DNA from: FEN-987 sp049521055
GTDB taxonomy: Archaea; Thermoproteota; Bathyarchaeia; 40CM-2-53-6
Reading direction: 5' to 3'
Length of the DNA: 39,007 nt
Assembly (NCBI GenBank): GCA_049521055.1
Contig: JBEKPE010000006.1
Coordinates: 1 to 39,007, forward strand
The translations under genes were made by a program, and so were the position numbers. Below the pieces are notes generated by a model that was not told where the DNA came from, did no database searches, and worked only from the letters and a program-made list of their open reading frames with translations. This document shows positions 23,686 to 31,856 of the stretch, piece after piece; positions within the stretch are counted from its first letter, which is position 1; the number at the start of each line of letters is the position of its first letter.

Positions 23686-24540
23686 TTGAAACTCATCCCA
23701 ATCTACTCCGATAAGGCGCTGCTTGAGGAAGCCCATAAGCTGATGCAAGACTCGCAGCCTTTCGCTTGGGTGACCATAGTCAACCAGGAGGGTTCGAGCG
23801 CTCGCCATTTAGGATCATCAATGCTGGTAACCCGCGAAGGTAAAGTCGTAGGGACAATTGGCGGAGCAATTGCTGAACTTCAACTGATCGATCAATCCGT
23901 ACAGGCAATTAAGGAAGGAAAACCGAGGACGGTTAAAATGCCGCTGCCGGTTTGTGCGGGCGTCATAACGTGTTTCATAAACGTCTTCCACGCCCCTGAA
24001 CACCTAATCCTCGTTGGAGCAGGCCATGTCTCTCAACCAATGTCGAAACTGGCGAAAATGCTTGGCTTTCAGGTTACCGTAATAGACGACAGAGCCGACT
24101 ATGCAACGTCTGAACGATTCCCTGAAGCGGACAGGATAATCGTTGACGACTGGGAAAAGGCTCTGAAAGAGGTTAGCATAGATTCGCACACTTACATCGT
24201 TATCCTAACTTACGCCGGAGAATATGACGAGCTAGCCCTAAGAAGCGTAGTTACTTCGAAGGCAGCCTACATTGGAATGATTTCGAGCGAAGCCAAAGCC
24301 AAGGGCATTCTCTCGAAGCTAAGACGAGACGGAATCCCAGACGACATTCTGCGAAGAGTCGTAACGCCCATCGGACTTGACATCGGTGCTGAGACACCCG
24401 CCGAGGTGGCTGTAAGCACCATGGCTGAGATAGTGATGCGCAGAAAGAAACGAACAGGCAAACCACTCTCAATCGCGGAACGAGAGATAACAAGTCCTAA
24501 TCAACCTCAATTCAATTTTTCTTCTCAAATCCGGTTATGA
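23686..24540 (+). CDS. xdhC: XdhC/CoxI-family molybdenum-cofactor maturation protein
   Basis: A 284-residue XdhC-type protein that binds the molybdenum cofactor, promotes its sulfuration and inserts it into xanthine-dehydrogenase-like enzymes. The N-terminal domain has GSSARHLGSSMLVTREG and GTIGGAIAE, where GGG is more usual, and CAGVITCFINVF; the C-terminal Rossmann domain starts at LILVGAGHVSQPMSKLAKMLGF, which would hold a dinucleotide. The final 30 residues are basic and extended. It starts at TTG 23686, 13 bases after the copy-2 large subunit, with GGGATG upstream. It probably serves both hydroxylases, since there is only one copy. Confidence 0.92.
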   Translation: MKLIPIYSDKALLEEAHKLMQDSQPFAWVTIVNQEGSSARHLGSSMLVTREGKVVGTIGGAIAELQLIDQSVQAIKEGKPRTVKMPLPVCAGVITCFINVFHAPEHLILVGAGHVSQPMSKLAKMLGFQVTVIDDRADYATSERFPEADRIIVDDWEKALKEVSIDSHTYIVILTYAGEYDELALRSVVTSKAAYIGMISSEAKAKGILSKLRRDGIPDDILRRVVTPIGLDIGAETPAEVAVSTMAEIVMRRKKRTGKPLSIAEREITSPNQPQFNFSSQIRL

Positions 24541-24604
24541 CCTTAGGGGCTTGTGGAAGAAACTTTTAGATACTACAGTTATAGGAGCTTGTGGAGACCA
24601 CCCA

Positions 24605-24979
24605 ATGTCATTAGGCGACCTTCAAGCCGAAGTCCTTGGCGTTTTGCAGAGGCTAGGCAAGGCTTCTGCTCGAGAAGTAATGAAAGAGATTGGAACAACG
24701 CGGCATGTCGCCTACACAACCGTGGGAACGGTTCTCGATCGACTCTACCGAAAGGGTTTGGTTCGAAGGACCAAAGTCGTTGGGCGTGGCGGCGCCAAAT
24801 ACATCTACTCCCCCGCGCCCTCCGAAGACATTCAAACGAATCTTGTTCAGAGGGCGCTCAGCCAACTCATAAACGCCTTCGGACCGTCGATAGTCCCAAC
24901 AATCTACGATAACCTCGAACGAATTTCGAAGGAAGAGGCCGACGAGCTAAAGAGAAAGGTGGATAAAGCGAGAAGGTAG
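24605..24979 (+). CDS. BlaI/MecI/CopY-family winged-helix repressor
   Basis: A 124-residue winged helix with the LGDLQAEVLGVLQRLGKASAREV start typical of BlaI, the recognition helix HVAYTTVGTVLDRLYRKGLV, and a wing RTKVVGRGGAKYIYSPAP. It binds as a dimer and, in bacteria, is cut by the BlaR1 peptidase. The ATG at 24605 follows GGAGA and fits the family N-terminus; an upstream TTG at 24551 adds an unconserved leader. It lies eight bases before a membrane peptidase, which makes this a BlaI/BlaR1-like pair. The target promoter is not identified, and the reading frame starts only 64 bp after xdhC. Confidence 0.87.
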   Translation: MSLGDLQAEVLGVLQRLGKASAREVMKEIGTTRHVAYTTVGTVLDRLYRKGLVRRTKVVGRGGAKYIYSPAPSEDIQTNLVQRALSQLINAFGPSIVPTIYDNLERISKEEADELKRKVDKARR

Positions 24980-24986
24980 GCCACGA

Positions 24987-25889
24987 TTGATATTACAAAT
25001 CTACGAGGCCTACTTCAGCACTTTCAGAGTGATTGCTGCAATCATACTGCCTCTCGCATCCATCCTCGTGTTATTCTTGTTTTTCCGAAGAAGCAGTAAC
25101 CCGAGATCCCGTTCTTGGAGCCTTGGCATGATGATGCTCTCTTCAATCTTCTTCTGGCTATTCATCGGCCTCAGCCTCGTCCTATGCTACACCCTTTCAG
25201 ATCTATACGAGTATCAACCAGAAGTTGCGGTTCGAACCGTCTTCGGAACCGTGTTATTACTGGCCATTTTGGGTGGTCTGCCGCTATCCATACTCTTAAC
25301 GCGATTTTCCCCCCGAATAGTTCTTGCAAAGGTAAAGAACCTCTCACCACCTAAACCAGATACCGCAGCCTCCTTCGACGCTCTCCGCAGAACAATGGGA
25401 GTAGCAGATGCCGAACTAATGATCTCCGAGACAAGCGTCCCTATCTCGTTCGCAGTTGAGGTTCACAAACCAATCATAGTCATGTCGGAGAAACTGCTAT
25501 CTCTATTGAAGAAAGACGAAATTGAAGCCGTAATGGCTCACGAGCTGGCTCACGTGAAGAACTCTGATACGGTCCTCAAGGCCATGGTCACCGCATACAG
25601 GACCGCACTGCCCCAGGACCCAATCATACGGCTGGTTGAAGCGGCTTTTCACCGAGAGAGGGAAATGGTTGCGGATGAGACCGCAGCCAGAACGACTGAG
25701 AAGCCGCTGTCACTTGCGTCAGCATTACTGAAGATCTATGACGCGTTTCCAAAGAATGCCCTTCGATCCTATGGAACCCTATCGATACTCGGGACTGGCA
25801 AAACACTCTTGAGCCGTCATCCGCCGCTAAGGCAGCGAATACAGCGGTTAGTTCATTTGGCGGAAATCTACGGCTCTAGAACCCGCTGA
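24987..25889 (+). CDS. M56/M48-type membrane metallopeptidase, BlaR1-like without sensor domain
   Basis: A 300-residue integral-membrane zinc peptidase. Three hydrophobic helices (about 13-33, 45-70, 83-105) precede a cytosolic or lumenal catalytic domain with HELAH at 185-189 and the third ligand Glu226 in EREMVADE, as in BlaR1 and HtpX. BlaR1 carries a penicillin-binding sensor domain after the peptidase; none is present here, so whatever triggers it must act through the membrane helices or a partner. The start is TTG 24987 with AAGGTAGG upstream. Pairing with BlaI suggests that it cleaves the repressor. Confidence 0.83.
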   Translation: MILQIYEAYFSTFRVIAAIILPLASILVLFLFFRRSSNPRSRSWSLGMMMLSSIFFWLFIGLSLVLCYTLSDLYEYQPEVAVRTVFGTVLLLAILGGLPLSILLTRFSPRIVLAKVKNLSPPKPDTAASFDALRRTMGVADAELMISETSVPISFAVEVHKPIIVMSEKLLSLLKKDEIEAVMAHELAHVKNSDTVLKAMVTAYRTALPQDPIIRLVEAAFHREREMVADETAARTTEKPLSLASALLKIYDAFPKNALRSYGTLSILGTGKTLLSRHPPLRQRIQRLVHLAEIYGSRTR

Positions 25890-25898
25890 TCTACTGCT

Positions 25899-26750
25899 CT
25901 AGGTTTTGTCGTCTTTCTTCTGTTTAGTGAGATCCGCAACACTCAATGCCCCCAATGGGGGGAACCCCATAGAAACCCCTGCGGTCGGTGTGTTCGTAGG
26001 GACTAACATCAGGGTTCCTTTGCTTTGAAGGCCAAGCTCGTATAGAATGTTCATCCAACGCAGTTCCAAAGCGCGAATATTCTTCTCGTAGAGATTCGCG
26101 GCGTCAACCATCTTCTGGGCTGCCTCATACTCTGCCATAGCCAAAGTCACCCGTGCCCTTCGCTCGCGTTCAGCCTGGGCTTGTCTAGACATGGCATCCT
26201 GTAAAGCCCCTGGTATTCCGATATCCTTGACCTCAACAGAGGACACCTTAATCCCCCAATGTTCTGTTTTCTCGTCGATTATGTTCCGGGCCTCGACACC
26301 CACTTTCTCGCGTTCGGCGAGTAATTCGTCAAAGCTCACTTTGCCTATTACCTCTCGCAAGGTTGTCTGAGCGGCCAAAGTGGTAGCGTCTAGGTACCTT
26401 TCGACGTTCAAAATCACTTTCTCTACATCTATTGCTTGGTAGAACATTATTGCGTCAACATTCACGGGAACGTTGTCTTTGGTGAAAGTTTGTTCGGTTC
26501 TAAATGGGAACGTTTGTACGCGCGTTGAGACGATGTTTGGAATTCGATCTATGAAGGGGATGATGTAGAAGAGGCCTGGACCCTTCAAACCGGTATAGCG
26601 GCCTAGGCGTAGTACGGGTGCCCGTTCCCATTCCTTGATTACCCTAATACCAGACGCCACGATGATTACGACGAAAAGTAGGACTATAATTCCGACAATA
26701 AACTCAGGTGCGAACAGAATATCCTCAAGCGCCATGAAACATTCCCTCAC
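25899..26750 (-). CDS. Stomatin-type SPFH protein (slipin)
   Basis: A 283-residue membrane scaffold protein with an N-terminal TM helix at 16-38, followed by the SPFH domain (RVIKEWERAPVLRLGRYTGLKGPGLFYIIPF, VNVDAIMFYQ, IGKVSFDELLAEREKVG) and a C-terminal coiled coil rich in Ala, Glu and Arg. In Pyrococcus the partner NfeD-type protease cleaves this stomatin. The operon is the same here: NfeD ends as this one begins. GTG 26750 overlaps the upstream stop, and ATG 26735 may be the better start because it has GGAGTGAGG upstream. It converges on the M56 gene with a 9-bp gap. Confidence 0.93.
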   Translation of the reverse strand: MRECFMALEDILFAPEFIVGIIVLLFVVIIVASGIRVIKEWERAPVLRLGRYTGLKGPGLFYIIPFIDRIPNIVSTRVQTFPFRTEQTFTKDNVPVNVDAIMFYQAIDVEKVILNVERYLDATTLAAQTTLREVIGKVSFDELLAEREKVGVEARNIIDEKTEHWGIKVSSVEVKDIGIPGALQDAMSRQAQAERERRARVTLAMAEYEAAQKMVDAANLYEKNIRALELRWMNILYELGLQSKGTLMLVPTNTPTAGVSMGFPPLGALSVADLTKQKKDDKT

Positions 26751-28117
26751 TCCTGAGTTTGCATCGGCTTGACCTTTAAGACTAGCCCCTCTCTCCCAAC
26801 GATCTCGACCTGCTCGCCCACTTTCACCTCGGCACCAAGGCTTTCAGCCTTCCAAGTCTGGCCCTCAACCCTGACTTCACCCCTCGGGGCGACGGCTGAC
26901 ACGGCCGTCCCAGTCTTGCCTATCCATTGTTCCGGCCCGGCCTTTACCTTCATTCGTCGTGACTGAGCCACCTTGAAAACGACGAACCCGAATATCCCAG
27001 ACATCACGAGGGCCAATGAGATCAATGTTTCCCGCGCCGATTGGACTGAACTTGCGGCGAGCAGCTCCCATCCTGGGAGAGGAAACTCCAAGAAACTCCC
27101 GGCGATCACCATTCCGATTCCAGCTATGGCGAAAACTCCTATGTGCGTCTTGATCTCCAGCAAGGTCAGCGCTATACCAAGAAGGAAGAGAAGCGTGGCA
27201 GCGAGGTTGATTCCTATCGCCCCAAATCCTATCAACGCAAACAAGACCATCAAAGCGCCGACAATCTCAACGCCGTAGCCTGGGGTTTTGAAGCCGATTA
27301 TAACCGCATACATGCCAACTAGGAAGAGTGCGATTGAGATTATGGGGTTCGATAGGAATGTTAGGAGTTGAACGCTATAGCTAGGTGTGTAATTGTAAGC
27401 GGGTGCTTGTGAGATTCCTGAGAAATCATAGCTCTTCGTATAGGTTACATTGCTTAATGCGGACGTCAAAACGAGTTTCCGCACTGAAGTGCCCATCTGA
27501 GTGGTTGAAAGAACAAGGGTGTAAGGTTGAAGTTGAGAGAGTAGGCTGTCAAGACTGTCAGCTGCAAATTCAATGATGTGAAGTCTGAGCGCCTCCTCCG
27601 GGCCGAGGTTGATGTTCTGCGTGATGAATTGCTGAGCCGCTGTTTCGTTTCTATCGTGAAGTCGAGCGTTATCCCTCATTAGGCCGGTTAGAGCGTTGAT
27701 AATTTTCGTTTCGTTGATGGGTTCTCCCGCCGCTGAAACCGGTTGAGCTGAACCTATTGTTGTCCCGGACGCCATCACCGCCACGTCCGACGCCATCAAG
27801 ATGTACGTCCCGCCGCTCCAAGCCGCCGCACCCGAAGGAGTAACCCATACAACAACCGGAATCGGCGAACCGTTGAACGCATTCATAATATCCGTGACAG
27901 AGGTCAAGTCTCCGCCAGGCGTGTTAAGCTCGTATACTATGAGCCGCGCTCCCCCAGCCGTTGCCTCAGCCATGGAACGCGTCACTAACTCTACGGTCGG
28001 GCCTGCTATGTCTGAACTCATGCTAACAACAAGCACACTACCCTGAGCCCGAGCAGTAGGCTGGAGCGCCATGAGCACTACGATTGTGACAACTGCAACC
28101 AGCGCTAGAGTCTTCAT
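26747..28117 (-). CDS. nfeD: NfeD-family membrane-bound serine protease
   Basis: A 456-residue protein of the 1510-N type. It has a signal peptide (residues 1-24, ending in ARA), then a ClpP-fold protease domain with NTPGGD at 65-70, the catalytic Ser101 in AAAWSGGTY, and Lys138, as in the Ser-Lys dyad of Pyrococcus 1510-N. Several TM helices follow (about 255-380), and a C-terminal OB-fold (GKTGTAVSAVAPRGEVRVEGQTW) ends the protein. It is co-transcribed with the stomatin, its known substrate in Pyrococcus, so membrane-protein quality control is the likely role. It is divergent from endonuclease III. Confidence 0.93.
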   Translation of the reverse strand: MKTLALVAVVTIVVLMALQPTARAQGSVLVVSMSSDIAGPTVELVTRSMAEATAGGARLIVYELNTPGGDLTSVTDIMNAFNGSPIPVVVWVTPSGAAAWSGGTYILMASDVAVMASGTTIGSAQPVSAAGEPINETKIINALTGLMRDNARLHDRNETAAQQFITQNINLGPEEALRLHIIEFAADSLDSLLSQLQPYTLVLSTTQMGTSVRKLVLTSALSNVTYTKSYDFSGISQAPAYNYTPSYSVQLLTFLSNPIISIALFLVGMYAVIIGFKTPGYGVEIVGALMVLFALIGFGAIGINLAATLLFLLGIALTLLEIKTHIGVFAIAGIGMVIAGSFLEFPLPGWELLAASSVQSARETLISLALVMSGIFGFVVFKVAQSRRMKVKAGPEQWIGKTGTAVSAVAPRGEVRVEGQTWKAESLGAEVKVGEQVEIVGREGLVLKVKPMQTQE

Positions 28118-28197
28118 TCAGTGTGGCGTCTCTACATTGGGTAGAAAGAAAGCGTCCTTTAAACTCTGCTTCAGAATAGACGACAAAATGCCCACAA

Positions 28198-28884
28198 TTG
28201 CGGAACAGGCATCGAGAAAGACCCTTGTCACAATCAACAAGAACCAAACAATATTCGATGCTTAGGACAATCGGCAAGAAATTTCCGGTAAAGGTCTGGA
28301 AGGCGGGACGCCCATTTGAGACCTTGGTTGAAACAATACTATCGCAGAATACTACTGACCGCAATAGTCATGCGGCGATGGTAAAACTCAGGAGGCGCTA
28401 CAAGATTAACCCGAGAGCGCTCGCGAAAGCGAGAATCAGAGACTTAACGCCATGCATTAAGCAGGCCGGCCTGTACAGGTCAAAGGGTCCACGAATCAAA
28501 GCGGTATCCAGGATTATTCGAGATCAGTATGGTGGGCGACTCGCACCCATCCTTAACCAGCCGTATGGGCAAGCAAAAGATGAGCTCATGGCCCTTCCTG
28601 GAGTTGGACCGAAGACCGCCGACATACTTCTCGCATTCGTGGCTAAGAATCCCATTATCCCTGTTGATACGCACATTGCAAGAGTTACGAAGCGGCTCGG
28701 TATTGCTAGGGCTAACGCAAACTACGAGCAGATTCGGTTGCCATTAGAGGCTCTGATTCCACCTCGAAAGAGAATCCCATGGCACCTTTCCATCATCTCG
28801 TTCGGGCGCGCAGTCTGTCGAGCACCCCGCCCTCGGTGCGCCATCTGTCCCGTAAACAAGTTATGCCCAAGCAGCACTGTTTAG
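28198..28884 (+). CDS. nth: Endonuclease III-family DNA glycosylase/AP lyase
   Basis: A 228-residue helix-hairpin-helix glycosylase for oxidised pyrimidines and base-excision repair. LPGVGPKTADILLAF is the HhH motif with the catalytic lysine (GPKTA), PVDTHIARVTKRLG carries the catalytic aspartate, and the C-terminal CRAPRPRCAICPVNKLC gives the C-x6-C-x2-C-x5-C [4Fe-4S] cluster. The first TTG at 28198 adds a tail that is not family-like; TTG 28225 or ATG 28258 are other candidates, so the N-terminus is uncertain. It is divergent from nfeD with a short gap. Confidence 0.9.
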   Translation: MRNRHRERPLSQSTRTKQYSMLRTIGKKFPVKVWKAGRPFETLVETILSQNTTDRNSHAAMVKLRRRYKINPRALAKARIRDLTPCIKQAGLYRSKGPRIKAVSRIIRDQYGGRLAPILNQPYGQAKDELMALPGVGPKTADILLAFVAKNPIIPVDTHIARVTKRLGIARANANYEQIRLPLEALIPPRKRIPWHLSIISFGRAVCRAPRPRCAICPVNKLCPSSTV

Positions 28885-28943
28885 CACAAAATCAACAGCA
28901 ACCTCGCGTCAACAACTCTTTTTAGTGGAGGTTCGTTTCAAGC

Positions 28944-29150
28944 GTGAAAGGTGACTCGTTGCCGGAAGTTGCGGAAGAGGACATACCCTTCTACGCAGAA
29001 GTAACCGCGGGTGGAAGGGTAACCATACCTGAAGAAATTCGCAAGATCTTCGACATTAAAGATGGCGATGCAGTATTCTGCAGGTTGAAGATTATACCCA
29101 GCAGGAAAAAGAACAACCTTCCTCCAAAGGAACCAAAACAAGCTCCTTAG
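28944..29150 (+). CDS. AbrB/SpoVT-fold DNA-binding protein
   Basis: A 68-residue swapped-hairpin AbrB protein: AEVTAGGRVTIPEEIRKIFDIKDGDAVFCRLK is the standard motif, which forms a dimeric DNA-binding barrel. The C-terminal 20 residues are Lys/Pro-rich and add charge. GTG 28944 has GGAGG at 28927-28931 upstream. It resembles an antitoxin or a small chromatin-type regulator, but no toxin gene is adjacent. It converges on the CARF-HTH gene, overlapping by four bases. Confidence 0.85.
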   Translation: MKGDSLPEVAEEDIPFYAEVTAGGRVTIPEEIRKIFDIKDGDAVFCRLKIIPSRKKNNLPPKEPKQAP

Positions 29151-29821
29151 CTCTGTGCTGTTGAAAGAAGCGTTCGCCCTAGCGGCGTTAGTTTAACGCG
29201 CAGACGGCCACGTTTTCCTCTTTCAATCTCGACTAGCCCCAGCCCCTCCAACCCCTTGCTCTCTCGCGATCCCCTAATGTGGTAGCTTAGAAGGGGCTTT
29301 CCGTAATTCGCTATCGCACTTAACTTCTCTAAGCTCTCAACATCGCCGCCAGACCGCTCGATAGCACGCAGAATCTCGAGCTTAGGCTCCGTCACCGTTT
29401 GAGTATACCCATATTTCATAACCGGCAATATTTCAACGCGGTCGCCAATGACATCGAATGTTCTTATTCCGTGAATAAATCCCGCCGTAACTCCAGCGCA
29501 GGTCAAATGTTTGCTGGCTGCTCCGACGTTTATGAGAAAATCTTGAAAGCCTTCGGTTTCTTTTTTCACTAGTTGCCCGACCGTATCGAGCATCGTCTGT
29601 ACTGAGGAGTCTTGAATCGGCACGATGTCAACCGCGAGCCTGAGCGTGTCTGTAAGTTTTCCGGCGAGTTGTTTCGCTTGGTCCTTGGAATCGGTTGTTG
29701 CGATCAGGACCAATTTGTGAGCCGGAAAGCTGCGAAGCCCAACAAAGACTGCTTCTTCATTGTCTCCAAGAATCGCCATTTGAAGAGTCTTCAAAGGCAT
29801 AGGCTCCGCATCCATTCGCAT
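29147..29821 (-). CDS. CARF-domain winged-helix regulator (Csa3/HFX_2341-like), not CRISPR-linked
   Basis: A 224-residue protein with an N-terminal Rossmann-like CARF domain (residues about 10-135: KLVLIATTDSK, DFLINVGAASKHLTCAG) and a C-terminal winged helix (about 140-224: PKLEILRAIERSGGDVESLEKLSAIANYGKPLLSYHIRG). CARF domains of this sort bind cyclic oligoadenylate or related nucleotides in Csa3 and HFX_2341 families. No cas gene, array or reverse transcriptase is near. It is divergent from an MFS transporter, which it may control. The start is ATG 29821, with a second ATG at 29815. Confidence 0.75.
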   Translation of the reverse strand: MRMDAEPMPLKTLQMAILGDNEEAVFVGLRSFPAHKLVLIATTDSKDQAKQLAGKLTDTLRLAVDIVPIQDSSVQTMLDTVGQLVKKETEGFQDFLINVGAASKHLTCAGVTAGFIHGIRTFDVIGDRVEILPVMKYGYTQTVTEPKLEILRAIERSGGDVESLEKLSAIANYGKPLLSYHIRGSRESKGLEGLGLVEIERGKRGRLRVKLTPLGRTLLSTAQS

Positions 29822-29904
29822 CTAATTAAACGCTTACACATTCACTTATACCGTAGGTTCCGGTTTTCGGAAGAAAACTCAAATGGCGAGATGGAGGAGA
29901 GAAG

Positions 29905-31128
29905 GTGAGCTATTCATCGCGGTTATCGTTGAGGGGCTCAATCCTTTTTCAATCGCCATTGTATGTCTCGGTATTTCTGATGAGGTTCAGCTTCGGACTT
30001 GTGCTCTTCACTCTCCCAATCTATCTTCCAAGTTATGAATTCTCGAACTTTACCGTCGGAATAATCGCGGCGGCGTACCCAATAGCTGAAACCATTTGCG
30101 GGCCAACGATCGGCATTCTAGTTGACAGGTTCGGAAGGCGAAAATGGATCTATCTTGGTTTAATGGTTTCCACTGTGGCGCTCTTTGCATTCACATTGAA
30201 CACGAACATCGCATATTTGGTAGCCGTGCATGCAGTACAGGGCGTCGCGGCAGCCATGATCATCGTTAGCACGCTCACCATGGTAACAGACACCAGCACC
30301 AGCGCAACACGGGGGAAAGAAATGGGAGTCTATGATTTCGCGAATCTAGGAGGCTATATGATGGGCATTTTGGCGGCGGGAATTCTGACGCATATCAGCT
30401 CACAAACGACGCCGTTCTACTTTGCCTCAGCTCTCGCAGCAATCGGCGCTCTCTTCGCCTATTTCAGAGTCAGGGAAACGAAATGGCAGGGCAGGCAACG
30501 TGCACTTTCTCCCATCCAAACGTTGAAGATCCTTTTGAGTCACCGACGCGCAGCCGCGATGTTCCCGATCTGGTTGGCGATAACTACTTTCGTTGGTGTA
30601 GCGCTAACATTCGGTCCACGCTTAGGTCCTTCACCCCTTTTGACGAGCTTCTTCTTTGGCGGGGTTGTGCTAGTATTGGCGGTGACGCAACCACTCTTCG
30701 GCCATCTATCCGACAAATACGGCCGAGATAAGCTCATGATGCTGGGGCTGCTTTCGGTCTTGGGCCTGTTCTTCACAGCCATAGAGATGGTCAGGGGCAG
30801 GTTGGGGTTCTGGTTTGGCGCCCCCTTCGTGGTTTTGTTCGGAATAGGCAGCTTCGCTTTTCCCCCTGCCGCGCTCGCAACATTGGGCGATCTAGCCCCC
30901 GAGCGAAGCCGGGGAACGACTATGGGAGTCTATAGTGTTGTGATAAGTTTGGGAACAATTATCGGCCCACTTCTCGGGGGGTATTTGCTGGATAAATATG
31001 GGGTGACAAGCCTGTTCTATTCCGGCCTCGTGATACTGATCGGAGCATTGGGTCTCTCAATTCTCATAGCTGGCTCGGGCTTCAGGATCACGAAACCTCT
31101 CACAATCCGCAGGCACAGTCGACCCTAA
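29905..31128 (+). CDS. Major facilitator superfamily transporter
   Basis: A 407-residue, 12-helix membrane transporter. The family loop GILVDRFGRRKWIY (Asp74, Arg75, Gly77, Arg78, Arg79) between TM2 and TM3 is repeated in the second half as GHLSDKYGRDKL, and a drug/sugar-efflux type layout is suggested. It has no clear substrate signature. It starts at GTG 29905, with GGAGGAGA directly upstream. The gene is divergent from the CARF-HTH regulator, 83 bp away, which suggests regulation by it. Confidence 0.9.
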   Translation: MSYSSRLSLRGSILFQSPLYVSVFLMRFSFGLVLFTLPIYLPSYEFSNFTVGIIAAAYPIAETICGPTIGILVDRFGRRKWIYLGLMVSTVALFAFTLNTNIAYLVAVHAVQGVAAAMIIVSTLTMVTDTSTSATRGKEMGVYDFANLGGYMMGILAAGILTHISSQTTPFYFASALAAIGALFAYFRVRETKWQGRQRALSPIQTLKILLSHRRAAAMFPIWLAITTFVGVALTFGPRLGPSPLLTSFFFGGVVLVLAVTQPLFGHLSDKYGRDKLMMLGLLSVLGLFFTAIEMVRGRLGFWFGAPFVVLFGIGSFAFPPAALATLGDLAPERSRGTTMGVYSVVISLGTIIGPLLGGYLLDKYGVTSLFYSGLVILIGALGLSILIAGSGFRITKPLTIRRHSRP

Positions 31129-31156
31129 GGCTTCCCTCTCAATTACCTACCCTGCT

Positions 31157-31172
31157 CAGCCGCTCATGGCTG
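31157..31172. terminator. Small hairpin after the MFS gene
   Basis: CAGCC and GGCTG pair (5 bp) around a six-base loop, about 30 bp after the MFS stop and 97 bp before the end of the convergent PhnB-like gene. There is no T-run. Weak support for a terminator. Confidence 0.25.
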
Positions 31173-31268
31173 ACAACAAAGGCTCATGGATTCTAGGAGA
31201 ATTTTCGAGACGAACGATTTTCTAACCTAACATGGGCAACGGCGAAACATCTTGAGGCCCGTGCTGGA

Positions 31269-31754
31269 TTATTTCTGGTTATACGCTCGCTTTAGAGTTT
31301 TTATATCAATTTTATCCATCTGAAGCATTGCTTTCATGACTCTTTCCGATTTCTCAGCATCTTCGTCTTGTAACATTTCGCCCAGAACAGCGGGAACGAT
31401 CTGCCATGACAGACCATATTTGTCTTTAAGCCAGCCGCATCTTCCTTTTTCTCCGCCCTTACAGAGTTTCTCCCACAGCTCATCTACTTCTTCCTGCGCC
31501 TCGCAGTTCACCAAGAACGATATGGCTTCGGTGAATTTGAATTCGGGGCCACCGTTTAGCGCAATGAATTCTTGACCATCGAGCTGGAATGTAACGGTCA
31601 TTGCCGCTCCCTTTGGTTTCCCGGAGACCGCTGCCCCTTCTGCTCCGTAACGAGTAATGCTCCCAATCTTAGAATTTTTGAAAATTGACACGTAAAAATT
31701 CGCAGCCTCTTCGGCTTTGTCGTCGAACCACAAGAACGGTGTGATTTTGTTCAC
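31269..31754 (-). CDS. PhnB/YjdN-type VOC protein
   Basis: A 161-residue glyoxalase-fold protein of the PhnB group: ITPFLWFDDKAEEAANFYVSIFKNSKIG at the start, MTVTFQLDGQEFIALNGGPEFKFTEAISFLV, and the ending GRCGWLKDKYGLSWQIVP. It is annotated in many genomes as a 3-demethylubiquinone-9 methyltransferase-like protein, but no methyltransferase activity is implied. Function unknown. It stands alone between the MFS gene and cystathionine beta-synthase, with a 102-bp gap to the latter. Confidence 0.88.
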   Translation of the reverse strand: MNKITPFLWFDDKAEEAANFYVSIFKNSKIGSITRYGAEGAAVSGKPKGAAMTVTFQLDGQEFIALNGGPEFKFTEAISFLVNCEAQEEVDELWEKLCKGGEKGRCGWLKDKYGLSWQIVPAVLGEMLQDEDAEKSERVMKAMLQMDKIDIKTLKRAYNQK

Positions 31755-31856
31755 AGAGGTCCACTACCTGTAGGTAACATAATATGGATTACGTCAAGCC
31801 ACCCACTAACAATTATGCGAAGAACAGGAATCATGCAAGTATCGGATGAGATTGCA

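Noticed and set aside
24605..25889. Beta-lactam resistance operon
   Set aside because: No beta-lactamase gene and no penicillin-binding sensor domain are present; only the BlaI and peptidase parts are seen.
29147..29821. CRISPR locus next to the CARF regulator
   Set aside because: No direct-repeat array or cas gene can be seen anywhere in the window.
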